From Polychytrium aggregatum (lineage: Eukaryota; Chytridiomycota; Chytridiomycetes; Polychytriales), in NCBI RefSeq assembly GCF_025602895.1, contig NW_026516241.1, positions 186,001 through 250,000 on the forward strand: a stretch of 64,000 nucleotides of DNA, given 5' to 3'. This document shows positions 33,195 through 44,164 of the stretch, in pieces. A program made the translations under genes and the position numbers. Below the pieces are notes generated by a model, which saw only the letters and a list, made by a program, of their open reading frames with translations, did no database searches and was not told the origin of the DNA. Position 1 is the stretch's first letter. Each line of letters starts with the position of its first letter.

Positions 33195-33277
33195 TAACGT
33201 TCAGAGACAGAGGCTATAATCACTGGGATTCAGAGACTCTAGTTTATGTGATCAATGTCGAAGGTCATCCTTGTTTG
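33195..33277 (-). ncRNA. snR78: Box C/D snoRNA, snR78-like (LSU Um2421)
   Basis: Box C AGGATGA (33271-33265, one mismatch), D' CTGA (33233-33230), C' near TGATTA (33222-33217), D CTGA (33204-33201). The 11-nt guide AAACTAGAGTC (33245-33235) pairs with LSU GACUCUAGUUU. D'+5 points to the U of GACU, yeast Um2421. The terminal stem is weak (AAC with GTT), so the ends are approximate. Confidence 0.82.
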
Positions 33278-33526
33278 CCTGGCTGGTTGGCGCAGAACAG
33301 GGCCGGACACTCACATCGAATAAAGAGGCCAGGCGGCGGGGACTTGGTGCCAGCCGCGGCTACCGTCATCTGGAGCGAGTGCTCATCGGGGTGGCGGTGC
33401 CGGAGAAGCGCCGGCGACAGCCGATGCATACGGCAGCACAACAGGGCAGCATTCGGGATCCGAGCGTCTCCGCAGGCCAAGACTGCAGCGGGAGATGCGA
33501 CAAAGAAGGGGACCGTGCGCTGTCGG

Positions 33527-33535
33527 TTTTTTATA
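33527..33535 (-). promoter_or_regulatory. TATA box of the snoRNA host gene
   Basis: TATAAAAAA in minus sense, about 210 nt upstream of the first recognised donor (33314). Confidence 0.5.
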
Positions 33536-33691
33536 GCGTCGATTTCATTTCGTGCTGATCGGACGGGCGGCGTGGCTTGTGCACCACATTAAAGCAATAT
33601 ATCCACTTTTGGACAACTGCGCAGCATGCTGCTGCGCGCCAGCCGTTGTCTCTGTTGCTGTTTCTCGAACAGGCCAGGCTGCGCACGCTGC

Positions 33692-33740
33692 TCTCGCCCG
33701 CGTCTCGTCTGCATCTCGTCTGCATCTCGCCCGCGTCTCG
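33692..33740 (+). repeat. CGTCTCGTCTGCATCTCG-type tandem repeat
   Basis: Imperfect repeats of CGCGTCTCGTCTGCATCTCG in the leader region of the next + gene. Confidence 0.65.
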
Positions 33741-33901
33741 GCGGCTCGCTGCTCGGCTTCCCACGCTGCCTCGAACCAGGGCAAGTACACCTTCCCGTCT
33801 ATTCCACAAGTGCGCTGAGGCTCCCGGGACCATTAGTGAAGGTCTCTGCACCGTCTGTTTTTCTATATCCCTCCGCGTCTCCGCCTCCTCTGCATACACG
33901 G

Positions 33902-36133
33902 ATGCGCATTCCTCAGGCCAACGCCGCCCTGCCCCAGCCGGCAGGCGAGATGAACAACGACCCCTCAATGGCCGATTTGAAGACCAAAAAGGCCTTGTTC
34001 GAGCTCCAGAACCAGGACAGGCCCCGCTCCCTGAGTAAAAAACTTTCCAAGAGCAACGATGTCTTGGCTGGTAAGATGCCTCTTGGCCCACATTGTCGTC
34101 CGACGTCGGCCAGATCGCTGGGGCAGGGGACATGCGCCGACCATCGACGGATGCATTTTCACACGCCTGTTGCTGTCGTGCTTTGCATTCCGGGCCGTGC
34201 AGATACCATTAGCGGATCGCCAGAGAGTCAAAGGATACTTCAATCTGCTCAAACGGGGCAAGATTCGCCAAAGCAAAGCTTCCGCAAATCCTTTTTGGGC
34301 AAATCCTCAAAGAGTATCGAGAAGCTGAACGACGCCGGTACTCGCTGCTGCGTCCTAGTAGACGCTGGTTTTGAGAGACAGCACGCCGCAACGGCACAAG
34401 CCAGCGATGCCGACTCACAGTCACTCCCGAACATTTCCTGCCCCAGACAACAGCGTCCCCGAGTCCGTACAGCCGTCAGCATCGGATGCCGCCGGCCAAA
34501 GCGCCAGCAGCAGCAACGGGAACTGGAGCTCGCCGCGGGCCGTCTACAAAACGTTCAAGTCATCTGTCTCGGGCACCGTTGACCGCATGTCTCGCTCGTG
34601 TATGTAGGCCGGGCAGCCGCAGATATGCTTGTTCGTGTAAATCTCCAACCAAGGCGCGCACTGCATTGCGGAATCGTCGAAAGCAGCGCTCACTGCTGGC
34701 GGGTTGATGCTGGAAATACCCATGTGATCGTTGGTGATGCTCACTACCGACTCCCTCCCTACCTTACCCGAATGGATTGCCAATGCCAAATGGACACTTG
34801 TCGACTTGACTTGAAATCCACGCTCGGCACTCGGGCTCGGGCTCGGATTGGTTTCACCGCAGTTCACAACCATCCGCCAGGGGCCAACTCTGCTGAACCA
34901 CTTGAGGTGGCCGCTGTCGATCAGAGCGAGCGCGACAGTTCCGAGCTGCCTGTCAAGGAGAAGATCTCGGCTTTTGACCAAGGGCCCGACTCGCCCAAGA
35001 AGGAGTCCAAGAATCTAAAGAAGCGCATCTCGGCAGCGCTGCTGACAAAGTCAAAAAGCCACTCCAATTCCAGAATCAGCATGCACGATCCGGCCCTGCT
35101 GTCGCTGGTCGAGAAGCGCGAGGTCTTCGAGCGAGATCCCGCTGTTAAACCTGGCGAGGAGGGTCGAGGGACGCCCAAATCCGCAAGGAGCTTTGCTGAC
35201 AAGGAACCGACAGCTGGTACGCCCGAGAATCAATCGCCCCTGAAAAGCTCGGCCTCGAGCCTGTCGAGGTGGGCCGATGACACTCGGTCCGTCAAGGGCG
35301 CCGCCGGAGCCGTGGGAGACCCGCCCCGCAAGGGATCGGACGCCATCAGCATGTCGTCGTCTCGGAGCTTCTCAGCCTTCAGGGCAGCAAAGTCGACCGA
35401 CTCACTCGCTCGAACCGAGGAGGAACTGCCGTCCGAAATCGAGTCCGCAGACAATAAGCCGCCAACTCCAACGTCGACGCCGATGCCGGTTTCGGTGCCA
35501 GTTTCGATGCCAACACCAGCATCGGTGCCTACTCCGCAGTTTGCATCTGGCTCGGCCCCTGCGTCAGTACCAATACCGTCACAAGCACCAGCCGCACTGC
35601 CAAAGACTCATCCTGACCATCCATCGGTCCCAAAGTCCATCGAGACAGCCCTGGCCGACCTTACAAAGACACACCAGTCGATGGTCGAGGCCAGGCACCA
35701 TTCCATACCGATTTCCCGCAGAAGCACGAGCCCCGCCAAGACACCGACAAGCCCTCTCTCCAAATCCAAGGAGCAGCTCGAGTCGCTGCTGTCGAACGCC
35801 ATTCTTTTCTCAGACTTTGGCGAAGACGACGCTATACCCGCGGCATCCATCCAGGGCCGCGTCAATCCGCCCGAAGTTGTCACTGCAACTGTGTCCAGTG
35901 CCTCTCGCCGTGGTTGTCGGGACAAGGCCGATTCGACCACGGCTGCTGTCAGCTCCAAGGCACCGCCAAAGCCAAAGCGATTCGGTACCGGCCACCCTGC
36001 CGCACCGCCCAAGCCGCCGCGAGAGCGGATGCAGGAGATATTCGATCCGCCTCCTGGACCGCCGATCCCGTCACTGGACAAGAAACCCAAACGAGGGAGG
36101 CTGGTGCGGCGGACCTACGGCGTCACAGACTAG
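33902..36133 (+). CDS. Ser/Pro-rich, probably disordered adaptor-like protein
   Basis: Not recognised. Four exons: 33902-34070, 34263-34337, 34405-34599 and 34881-36133, all in phase. The N-terminal part has repeats of basic-Ser motifs (SLSKKLSKSNDV; SFRKSFLGKSSKSIEKLND). The long last exon has Ser/Lys-rich sequence, a Pro-Thr-Val repeat (TPMPVSVPVSMPTPASVPTP) and, near the end, Pro-rich ligands of the SH3-binding type (APPKPKRFG, AAPPKPPRERMQ, DPPPGPPIPS). One short ordered motif, LLSNAILFSDFGEDDA, may be a docking helix. No transmembrane segment or enzyme domain. In-frame ATGs upstream (33626) are less likely because that stretch is repetitive. A cell-cortex or signalling scaffold role is inferred only from composition. 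Confidence 0.65.
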
Positions 36134-36387
36134 AAATCATGCTTGGGTTGGGAGGCCGGCGGCAGACCCTATCGCAACGGGCCCTGGGGATGCACTTTTG
36201 GCGTGTAGACGCCGTGAGGCCCTGAGGGGTAGATGATACCAAGCAACAGCTGCAGTAAAGTCCCAGAGCTATCATCCACAGCAGCACCGACTGACTCAGC
36301 CAACCTTGGCTCTCAATCTGTCTCGGGGCAGTGTCTACATTTCCGTCGACAGACACGATGTATTATTGCCCCAAAGGGCCTTTGCAA
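36134..36387. other. 3' intergenic between convergent genes
   Basis: About 250 bases with no gene seen. Confidence 0.5.
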
Positions 36388-39300
36388 CTATGCATGGTAC
36401 CGGAGATCATGGAGAGTTATCTTTTTCTCGCGTGGCAGATGCATTGTGATCATCATATTCCGGCTGGGATGGAACAGCGAGCCGCGGACGTCGTCTGTTG
36501 CCGACAAGCGAATCGTGTCGGTGTGGCAAAGTAGCTGGGCGTGAGCGTTCGGGTCCGATACATTTCAGCGACAGCGCAAGAGCGAGGCAAGGACTTACTT
36601 CCGCTGTTCACCGACATGAGCGGCGCTTCCCTGCAGCCGGTGTGCCGCATGTCCCAGAAGCTGACTAATCCGTCGTTCTCAGTATACGGCCGGCCCATGG
36701 ATACGAGGTATCCATTCGGGTGCAGGGATGGATAAACCAGGAGTGTGAGACTCTTGTTCGCTGGCGGTGGCTTTGTGAATCCAAAGTTCAGTGCATGGCG
36801 GTTTTTTTGGCGGTCGTCAAAGAGGAACAGCTGCTTGGTCTGGTAGTTGGTGCTGTTGAAGACGCAAGTCAGCAACATAGCGAAACTGCCATTGCGGTTG
36901 CGTCGGCTCTCTGTGTGCTCGGTCAGCTGCGTGGTGAGCAGTGGCAGCGCCGTCGCCTGATCCCCAAACCGGAGTGGCGGTGCACGTACCAGATCAGACT
37001 CAGCGAGGGGCTGTTTTCGATAACGAGGATCTTGTTGATCTGCATATCGTTGCGTGGACAGGATTCGAACAGGCCGTTTGATCAGCTCGCCGATTCTTTG
37101 TATGCTCACTACAATGCTCTTATGGACTGCCTGGGCCATGCCTCTACCCGAACTGCCTACCGCCGCAACAGGTCGCATGCGCCTCATCATAAAGGATCTC
37201 ATCATCATCAAGTCCGTGGCAAAGATTTTGCTGCGCATTTGACACGGGGCAAGAAACAAACACGCTGAGTTAGCCATGAACCAGCTTGATATTCCGCGAA
37301 TCTGAACCAACGACAAGAATCTGCGGCTGCCAGTGACGTACCCGTCCTTGCCGGCAGTGTAGACAAGGTTCGTGTACTTGTTCCACGCCGTTGATATCAC
37401 CGCAGCGGTGTGCTTGGGCCTCAGGTCTTTAAGATCTCCCACAACATATTGCTGCTCGTCGCGGTCCAATCTCCACCAATACTGGATGGAGACATGGCCG
37501 GATCAGGGTGAATCGAGGCACCGTATTCCAAGAGGGCGAGTTGATCAGGACGTGCAATTGCTGTCCGCGTGAGGCTCTCTCGGGCAGCACTTGCACACCA
37601 GGGCAACTTACCAGAGTTTTGTCATCGTTGGCTGTCACAAAAGACAATGAGTTCTGGCCCCGTGAAGCGTCGGGGATCCCGGTGATGGAGTTGATAGTGT
37701 TGATACGATCCATGAGCTTATCGAATGGACCGCCATCGAAGAGCGAGTCCGAGCTGGAGATGATCTGGTTCTTGCACAAGAATGTTGGCGTCGACTGAGA
37801 GCGGAAAAAGATGCGCGTATCCAAGGATTAGGAGGGTGCCAGTCGAGAGAGAGACTGCTGCCATCATGTGACTGGGCTGCTTGATTTGATAACCCCGCAC
37901 GGACTGGAGGGCACCAAATGAGTCAAGACGGAGGCAAAAGCACGACTTGCGACACATCTTGTGGGGATAGGCTGCAAGAGTATGGAGTCGAAGCGACGAC
38001 GAAGTGCCGGTCTGTTCTGTGGGGTCAGGCTCTTGGTTCCACCGGCTTGCTCACCTGCTCTGGGGGGCGACGATACTCGCAGTCAAACAGAATCGATATC
38101 TTCTTTCTCGCATGGGTACGCTCGGCGAGCTTGTCTGAGACCATAACCAACACATCCTTCGAAGCCCACGCCTGCACGACCAATCAACGTGGCACACCAG
38201 ATGCGTTAGCTGCTTCAGCAAAAGGAGCGGACGAACAAAGCTGAACGCCAATTCACACGCTCGGATGGCTCGCGAAGGAGACGCCACGATGTTTCTCCGG
38301 CAATGTACCAACTGGAGTGCAGCGTGACCATGCGAGTTCGATGGATTACCATGTCATGGACTCGTGGCAGCCCCACAATCTCTGGCTTGAGGTTTCGGAT
38401 TTCCCTGAACAGCCGGAGGATAAAGGTTATCGTTGCTGTTCCGAAAGTTTTGTTTAACGCCACTCATCGCAACTCTGTTCACCAGCCACTCTCCTCCTCT
38501 GATCTGGCACTGACACTCCGCAGCCCTCCTGTGCCCTATCTGGCAGCTTACATGCAATACGAAAGTGAGTTGATTTGCAACGCGCTGATGCATGGTAAAG
38601 TACAGAGAAGGGTGAGCATTTTGGATCGAGCATGTAGTGGCGCTTTGGCTGCAGCGACCGACACTGGTGCTCTGCTGCTTGCCATGTTGCCAACTGCAAA
38701 GAGCTTACCCGCTCATACATGAGCTAACCAGGATATCGTCGTTACTCGGCATGATAGCAAGTGTGCGCAGCTTGTGATTGGTGCTTGTGGTGATCGATCG
38801 GGGATTGTTCATAGACAGTCGATCGTACTGGTTGCGCGAGCCTAGTTGCCATGCCGGCGTTGGCAGGGTCTTTAGTCCTGCAGGCGTTGCTGCAGTTTGC
38901 TGGCTGTTGGCTTGGGGATTGTTCCCGCCTTGGGATGCGGACTGGTTGTTCTTCTTCTTTGATTTACTCCTTGATTTCTTGCTCGATTTCTGATGCTCAG
39001 GGTTTTGGCTGTCGGAATTTTGGTTGCTGGGGTTCTGGCCGCTTGGCACTTGATTGCTGGGCATTGGGGTGGCGGGTGCTGGGCCGGTGGATCTTGGAGG
39101 GTTGGGTGCTGTATTGCCAGGCTTTGGCGGATTCGGCGCTGGATTGACAGGCTTTTGGGCTTTGGGCTTTTGCGATGAGCTCGGGGTCGCCGAGCCGCCA
39201 GCCTGGGACGGATCTGGAAGCTGATGATCCGGGCGTGGTGTGTCGCGGAGCATCTCGGCTGCAATGCTCTGTGCGTCCATCAACGCGGCCTCAATGATCT

Positions 39301-40651
39301 CCATTTCTTGGTTCATGTCATCGATGTGGTTCGATATCTGTACAAGAACAGTCGGGTCAGGCTTTGGCAACATGGGCCGCAGAGTTCAGAATGTGTCGCA
39401 TCAGCACAGCCTTCGCGTGTGCACACCAGCCGCCTACCTCTTCCTGGTGCATTTTCCATTGCAGATGGTGGCCCTCGATCTGCAACGTGAATGAGCGACG
39501 CCGTGGTTAATGGCAATCCATGATATAGCGCAGCTCGTCTGGCGGCCCCCGCCGAGATGTGGTGTGCCTCACAGAGGCCACTGGGCGGCCTTCACCTTGG
39601 ACATCAGGTCATTGAATCGGATTAGCAACGGGCCGCGCCAGTTTTCGGCCGGGCCATCTTTTGGGCTGAGAGATCGGCTCGGCGAGCGGTCTCGACTCTG
39701 GCGTAAATCCTCGGAGCGGCTCTGCGAGCGGTCTCGGCTGTAGTCGTCCGAACGGCTGTGGGAGCGACCCCGACGATCGTCCCGTGAGCGACTGCGTGCA
39801 CGGCTTCTGTAGCGGTCTCTCGAGTCATTTCGAGAGTCATTTCGAGAGCTGCTCCAGCGGTAATCCCAAGAGCGACTCCTCGATCGATCCCGGTAATAAT
39901 CCCGCTCGCGGTCTCTCGATCGATTTCTCGAGAAACCCCACGGACGATCTCTCGACCGATCCCGAGAGCGGTCCCGGCTGCGATCGTACGAATGGTCTCT
40001 GGAGCGGTCGTGCCGGCGATCCCTGGATCGATCCCGAGAGCGATTGCGCTGCCGGTCCTTTGAGCGATCCTTCGACTGGTCCCGGGAACGGTTGGCTGAT
40101 CGATCGGCTGTGCGTAAAGGCTCAGAGCGCTCGTCCCGGCCCCTGGAAGGCTCTTCCTTCGACACCGATGAGCTCGTCGGCTTCGATACTGGCCCCGTGG
40201 ACGACTTTGCTGCTGGTTCGAGCGACGGCCTGAGCAGTGGCTCCGGAGCCGGTCTGGTCGTTGGTCCTGAAGGCGGTCTGGTCGCTGAGCCCAAAGATGG
40301 CTTGGGCGCTGACCCTGGGGACGGCTTGGCCGCTGACACCGAAGATGGACGGGTTGCTGGCTCTGGCGACGGTCTCAGAAGCGAACCAGATTCGCTCCTC
40401 GGCTCGGTCTTGACCTTCTTGAAATCTTCAGAAACAGTTGGTCCGCCGCGGATAGGATCCGAGTAGCTGTATGCCGACCATGTCCGCTTTTGTGAGCTCC
40501 CTGCGGCCGCCGCATGGCCCGGCTGGCGGTTGCTGGGATCCGCAGACGAAGATTGCAGTCGGTTTGGGTTGGTCGAGGACAGACCTGCACCGGGGCCCTC
40601 ATTCGCCCTGAGTGGGGTCTGGCTGAAAAAGCCCTGCGGGAAGAGATCCAT
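36388..40651 (-). CDS. SR-rich, coiled-coil and WD40-repeat protein (gene model tentative)
   Basis: Three parts seem to belong together. First, an exon from about 40651 (MDLFPQGFFSQTPLRANEG) with Pro/Ser repeats, then a long Arg-Ser-Asp region (RSRDRSRDRSRDRP-like). Second, a coiled coil built over three exons: LIRFNDLMSK, IEGHHLQWKMHQEE, then ISNHIDDMNQEMEIIEAALM, joined at GTGAAG and GTAGGC donors in phase 0, followed by a Pro/Asn/Gln-rich linker. Third, WD40 exons: LRTLAIMPSNDDILVSS, SLSFVTANDDKTL, ISTAWNKYTNLVYTAGKDGY, NGYLVSMGRPYTENDGLVSF, and the last exon LLCHTDTIRLSATDDVRGSL to the stop at 36388. The family is not recognised. It could be two genes; the join at the coiled coil is the weakest point. 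Confidence 0.5.
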
Positions 40652-41465
40652 TGGATCTGGCAGATCTGTGAGGATCGAGACAGAGGTTGCTGGACACCGT
40701 CCGGGTCGCTGGAGAGGGGACGGCCAGCCAGGACAGCCAGCACCCGTGAGCTTTGCTGGGAGAAGACGCTGCTGGTCTGCCTCTGGCATTCCGCGCCATT
40801 TCAGGGAGCGCACAAGCAGCGCAGCCGAAAAACTCGAGCTGCGCATTGTGAAACGACCGCCTTTTCGTCTGCGAGCTCCTCGAACCGAAACCAAGCACCG
40901 ATGGCTTTGGATTTGGATTTGGATTTGGGGAGCCATGCAGCCCGTCGAATCATAAGCGGCTCAGTCACGACAACCTGCATCAGCCTCAGTCGGGGCAGCC
41001 ATGGCCGCGCAGTGCCAAGCTCTATGCCCCCGCTCTCTCGGCAGTGGTCCGGAATGCGCTCTTATATTCAAAGTTACTTGGCAGAGGACGGTAGCAGAGA
41101 CTGGTTGGATCGCAAAGCCAAGTTAGCAAGGGTCTCGACATAGGAACAATCGACGCGGCTGCTCTCCTTTTGCCAAAGCCGCATTGTTCCTTCGCAAGAG
41201 GCGAAAGATCTACGTCCGTCCCCGAACTTGTGCGCTGGATGCAGGCACAGGCTCTGACACCAACAACACCAACAACACCAACAACACCATCAACGCCGAT
41301 CCGCACCATGCGACCACTAACGCTGTCGACGCCAGATTCACCCACGACACATACCTCTAGCTAGCATATCGGACGTGTGCCAACAGCAACATGTCTGAGC
41401 GAGCTCGACAAAGTAGTCCCCAGGCCATGCGATGTCAGCCGGCATACAGCGGTCGGTTGCAGCAG
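40652..41465. other. Intergenic, with AACACC repeat
   Basis: About 810 bases upstream of the WD40 gene and downstream of the F-box-type gene. It holds a 9-bp ACCAACAAC tandem repeat at 41258-41289. No gene is supported. Confidence 0.5.
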
Positions 41466-43568
41466 CTATATCCGCCCTCCTAGGGCCATGAAGAATGAGA
41501 TGGCGGCATCGTCGGGCGTCTCTTCGCCGAATGTGGCCTTGGTGTCATTGGAGAGCTTCTCGGCGCTAGAAGTCACCGCCTTCCTTTCCTCGTTTTCCGC
41601 AGCAGAGAGCTTGGCGGCAGGCTCCATCCAGCCAATATCGGTACTGCCACGTTCGTCCATTAGCTTGGAGACCTCCTCCAGCTTCCCGGACAGAAACGCC
41701 GTCCAGACGGTATCGGAGGGGTCGATGAGGATGCGACCGGTGTGTCTGGGTGCTGTGGCTCTGAGGGTGGCTCGGCGGCGCAGGGTGCTGCTCCGGCCCT
41801 CAGCCACGGAGGTGCGCCCCTGAAGTTCGAGGATGTCATCACGGAGATCCGAAACGGAGTTGCCGACCGAGGCGGCCTTGACGACGGCACTGGTGTTGTT
41901 GATGATCTTTTCGATTTCATTTCGCTCGGGGCCATGAGAAGGGGCAACCTCGGTCCCCCTTTCCCACGCACCACCAAGAGCGGCATACAGCGCAACGGCC
42001 ACGGGCTCGAGGACGGTCTTGAGGTTAAGAGAATTGGCTTCCTTTTGCTGCTCCTCCTGCTGGATCTCGACATGGTCGTCCTCCATCCAGTCCAAATTGA
42101 CGCCCTTTTCGCGGAGCTGTCGGGAAATGTCGAGAACACCGAGGCCGACAGAGGACCAGATGCAGTCCTGGCCCAGCTTGCTGTTGGCAACGACGTCGAC
42201 TCCCGGCTGCGTCGCGGGTTGGGGAGGATCCAGCAGATGGGCAACAACCTGTCGGCGGTGCAGGTTGACATTGGCCTTGCAGTTGATGCCTGCAAAGGAG
42301 GCTCCGAGCTGCTGCGCAAGCTCTTGGTTGGTGATGCGGCAGTATCGCCAGAGCAACTGCTCGCGGCGGATCTTGGGGTCTGAGTTCAGTTTGTTGAGAG
42401 GATTGATGACGACCTCGTCCGGGTTCCGGGGACCGATGGTGGAGTCCCGTGTGGTGTACTCCAGCAACAGCTCGAAGATGGCGTCGCTCTTGGCCTCGAC
42501 AGCCATGGCCACCATGCGGAGGGTGATGATGGGTCTGTCCTTGATGAGGTTGGCGTAGGCCTTGAGCAGATGGTAGACAAGGTTGTATTCTCCTTTCTCA
42601 CAGGCATGCTCCATGGCAATCTTCCAGCGGATCAGGAACGCCTTGTTGGACTCGCTTCGCCAGTGGTCCAGGACCTCGGCGACTTTGGTGGCCATGTCGG
42701 CGTTGCGGGTTTGCTCAAGGAGATAAATGTCATGAAACATCTTGATGAGGGACACCTGCTCCTCGGTAAAGCCGTCCATCGAAACAACGTAGTTGGCGAT
42801 TTCCCAGTCGCCGGTCTCGGCGGCTCGCTTGAGAATGTCGGCCTTGGATCGGAGCGGGAACCCACCGACGCGGACCATGAGGTCGAGCATGTCGAGGTTG
42901 TTTGCGACGACGGCGAGCGAGGTTGCATCGGGCACCATCTTCCAGAGCTCCTTTTGGATGAGGACAACCTTTTCCATCTCGCTGTAGGCAAGGTCCAGCT
43001 CGGAATTGGCGACCTCTTCCGTCGCCGGCACGGCGGCCAGAATCCGGGTGGACTCGGTGATGAGAAAGTATACAACCGACTTCCAGCACACCTCGTCAAA
43101 TTGGGTCTGCAGATGGGGCGATGGACTGATAGCGGCGATCCAGACGGGGAGCCACAGTTCCTCGCACACCTTGCTGACGGCGGCGTTCAGAACGTTTCGC
43201 AGCCCAAACGACTGGTCGCCTTTTGCGGTCGAGAGCTGGACAGAGAGCTGCTTCAGGATCTCTTGGCAAACGAGCTTGGTGATGATGCGGCCGGGGAACT
43301 GCGTCGACTGCTCATCGACAGGCGTGCTAAAGCTCAGCTCGGCCTTTCCCGAGTGCAGGGCGATCCATTCTGGGTAGTTCATGGGGCGCTTCTCCAGCTT
43401 CTTTGTCGCCCAGGACTCGAGGACCCTGGGCCGGTGCAGAAGCCATTGGGCCCGGAACCGCGAGTCCTGGCTGCAGTAGTAGTACTTTTGGGAGAGGCGT
43501 GCGAACGAGCTCGGGTCGTCGAGATACTTGAATATCTCGATGAGGGGCTTTTGAGGGAGAGAATCCAT
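41466..43568 (-). CDS. F-box-type protein with helical/ankyrin-like repeats, intronless
   Basis: One uninterrupted frame of 700 codons. ATG 43568 (MDSLPQKPLIEIFKYLDDPS) is preferred to ATG 43724 because the upstream piece lacks coding character. Residues 1-45 fit an F-box: LPQKPLIEIFKYL, SFARLSQKYYY, then RFRAQWLLHR. The rest is alpha-helical repeats, some ankyrin-like (LDMLDLMVRVGGFPLRSKAD; GEYNLVYHLLKAYANLIKD), with a C-terminal acidic tail (ATFGEETPDDAAISFFM). F-box proteins recruit substrates to SCF ubiquitin ligases. Such F-box/repeat proteins often form multigene families in chytrids. The F-box call is by pattern only; the repeats are too divergent to count. Confidence 0.7.
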   Translation of the reverse strand: MDSLPQKPLIEIFKYLDDPSSFARLSQKYYYCSQDSRFRAQWLLHRPRVLESWATKKLEKRPMNYPEWIALHSGKAELSFSTPVDEQSTQFPGRIITKLVCQEILKQLSVQLSTAKGDQSFGLRNVLNAAVSKVCEELWLPVWIAAISPSPHLQTQFDEVCWKSVVYFLITESTRILAAVPATEEVANSELDLAYSEMEKVVLIQKELWKMVPDATSLAVVANNLDMLDLMVRVGGFPLRSKADILKRAAETGDWEIANYVVSMDGFTEEQVSLIKMFHDIYLLEQTRNADMATKVAEVLDHWRSESNKAFLIRWKIAMEHACEKGEYNLVYHLLKAYANLIKDRPIITLRMVAMAVEAKSDAIFELLLEYTTRDSTIGPRNPDEVVINPLNKLNSDPKIRREQLLWRYCRITNQELAQQLGASFAGINCKANVNLHRRQVVAHLLDPPQPATQPGVDVVANSKLGQDCIWSSVGLGVLDISRQLREKGVNLDWMEDDHVEIQQEEQQKEANSLNLKTVLEPVAVALYAALGGAWERGTEVAPSHGPERNEIEKIINNTSAVVKAASVGNSVSDLRDDILELQGRTSVAEGRSSTLRRRATLRATAPRHTGRILIDPSDTVWTAFLSGKLEEVSKLMDERGSTDIGWMEPAAKLSAAENEERKAVTSSAEKLSNDTKATFGEETPDDAAISFFMALGGRI

Positions 43569-44164
43569 TTCTTGCTCGGTAGAGAAGGGGGTAATGCAAT
43601 GGCGAACGGCCACTGATGAAGATAGGCAGAGTGCGTTGAGAGGGCGAGTCTGGCGAGACTGCACATCCAAGAGCAGGACTGCGGAGAGGAAGGTTTTCTG
43701 TGTTGGGATATGTCGATGAGGCAAGTGATGCTACCGGAACGGTCCGGCGCCTTCTATCCATTGCCGATGCTAACGACAGCGACTGCGGATGGTTTGTTGA
43801 CGGACAACAATGGGGCCGGGGGTGATTGGCACTGATTGACCAATGGCGGTGCCATTTGCCCGCTAGTATCGGCGGGCAAGCGGACATTTAGGGCTGTCTC
43901 TGATATAGGATCGGCGGTATGTGGATATTGGATTCCGAAGCCGGTCCAAAAGGCCGCAACTCCCGGAGAAACGCACATCTCGACGCTGTGCGAATGGTAC
44001 GGTACGTATATTGGCCTTTGCCTCTGGCTATTTGCGGCTGCAACAGCATCAGTCAGAAGTCAATGGATATGGCTCTTCATAACACACGCGGAAGAGAGGC
44101 GCAAATCGGGCAAATCGGATGGATCGGGTCCATCAAGAAAAGATCAATACAAAATGGCAGCCAA
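43569..44164. other. Promoter side of the F-box-type gene
   Basis: About 600 bases. There are ATTGGTCAATC-type CCAAT elements near 43829-43853 in both orientations. No gene seen. Confidence 0.45.

Larger units (their letters stand above)
31436..33505 (-). ncRNA. Multi-snoRNA host gene (seven intronic box C/D snoRNAs)
   Basis: Short exons with canonical splice sites alternate with introns that each hold one box C/D snoRNA. Likely exons in transcript order: about 33505-33315, 33113-33063, 32872-32809, 32610-32571, 32364-32354, 32166-32098, 31876-31808 and from 31585 on. Each snoRNA ends roughly 60-80 nt before the acceptor, the usual spacing for intronic C/D RNAs. A minus-strand TATA box lies at 33527-33535. 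The RNAs follow the order of the yeast snR78-snR72 polycistron. The exons probably code for nothing: no family is recognised and the coding path needs acceptors inside the snoRNAs. The exact 5' and 3' ends, the 11-nt exon and the exon end at 31436 are uncertain. TE relics lie just downstream. Confidence 0.8.

Noticed and set aside
31436-33369. An eight-exon protein of about 234 residues on the minus strand, in consistent phase
   Set aside because: It needs acceptors at 32672, 32445 and 32222 that lie inside or right beside three snoRNAs (snR76-, snR75- and snR74-like) and would destroy them. No family is recognised. Better acceptors with branch sites lie 60-80 nt further on.
36990-37330. Possible snoRNA with repeated TGATGA in a WD40-gene intron
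   Set aside because: The nearest D box is too far and too close to the acceptor, with no terminal stem.
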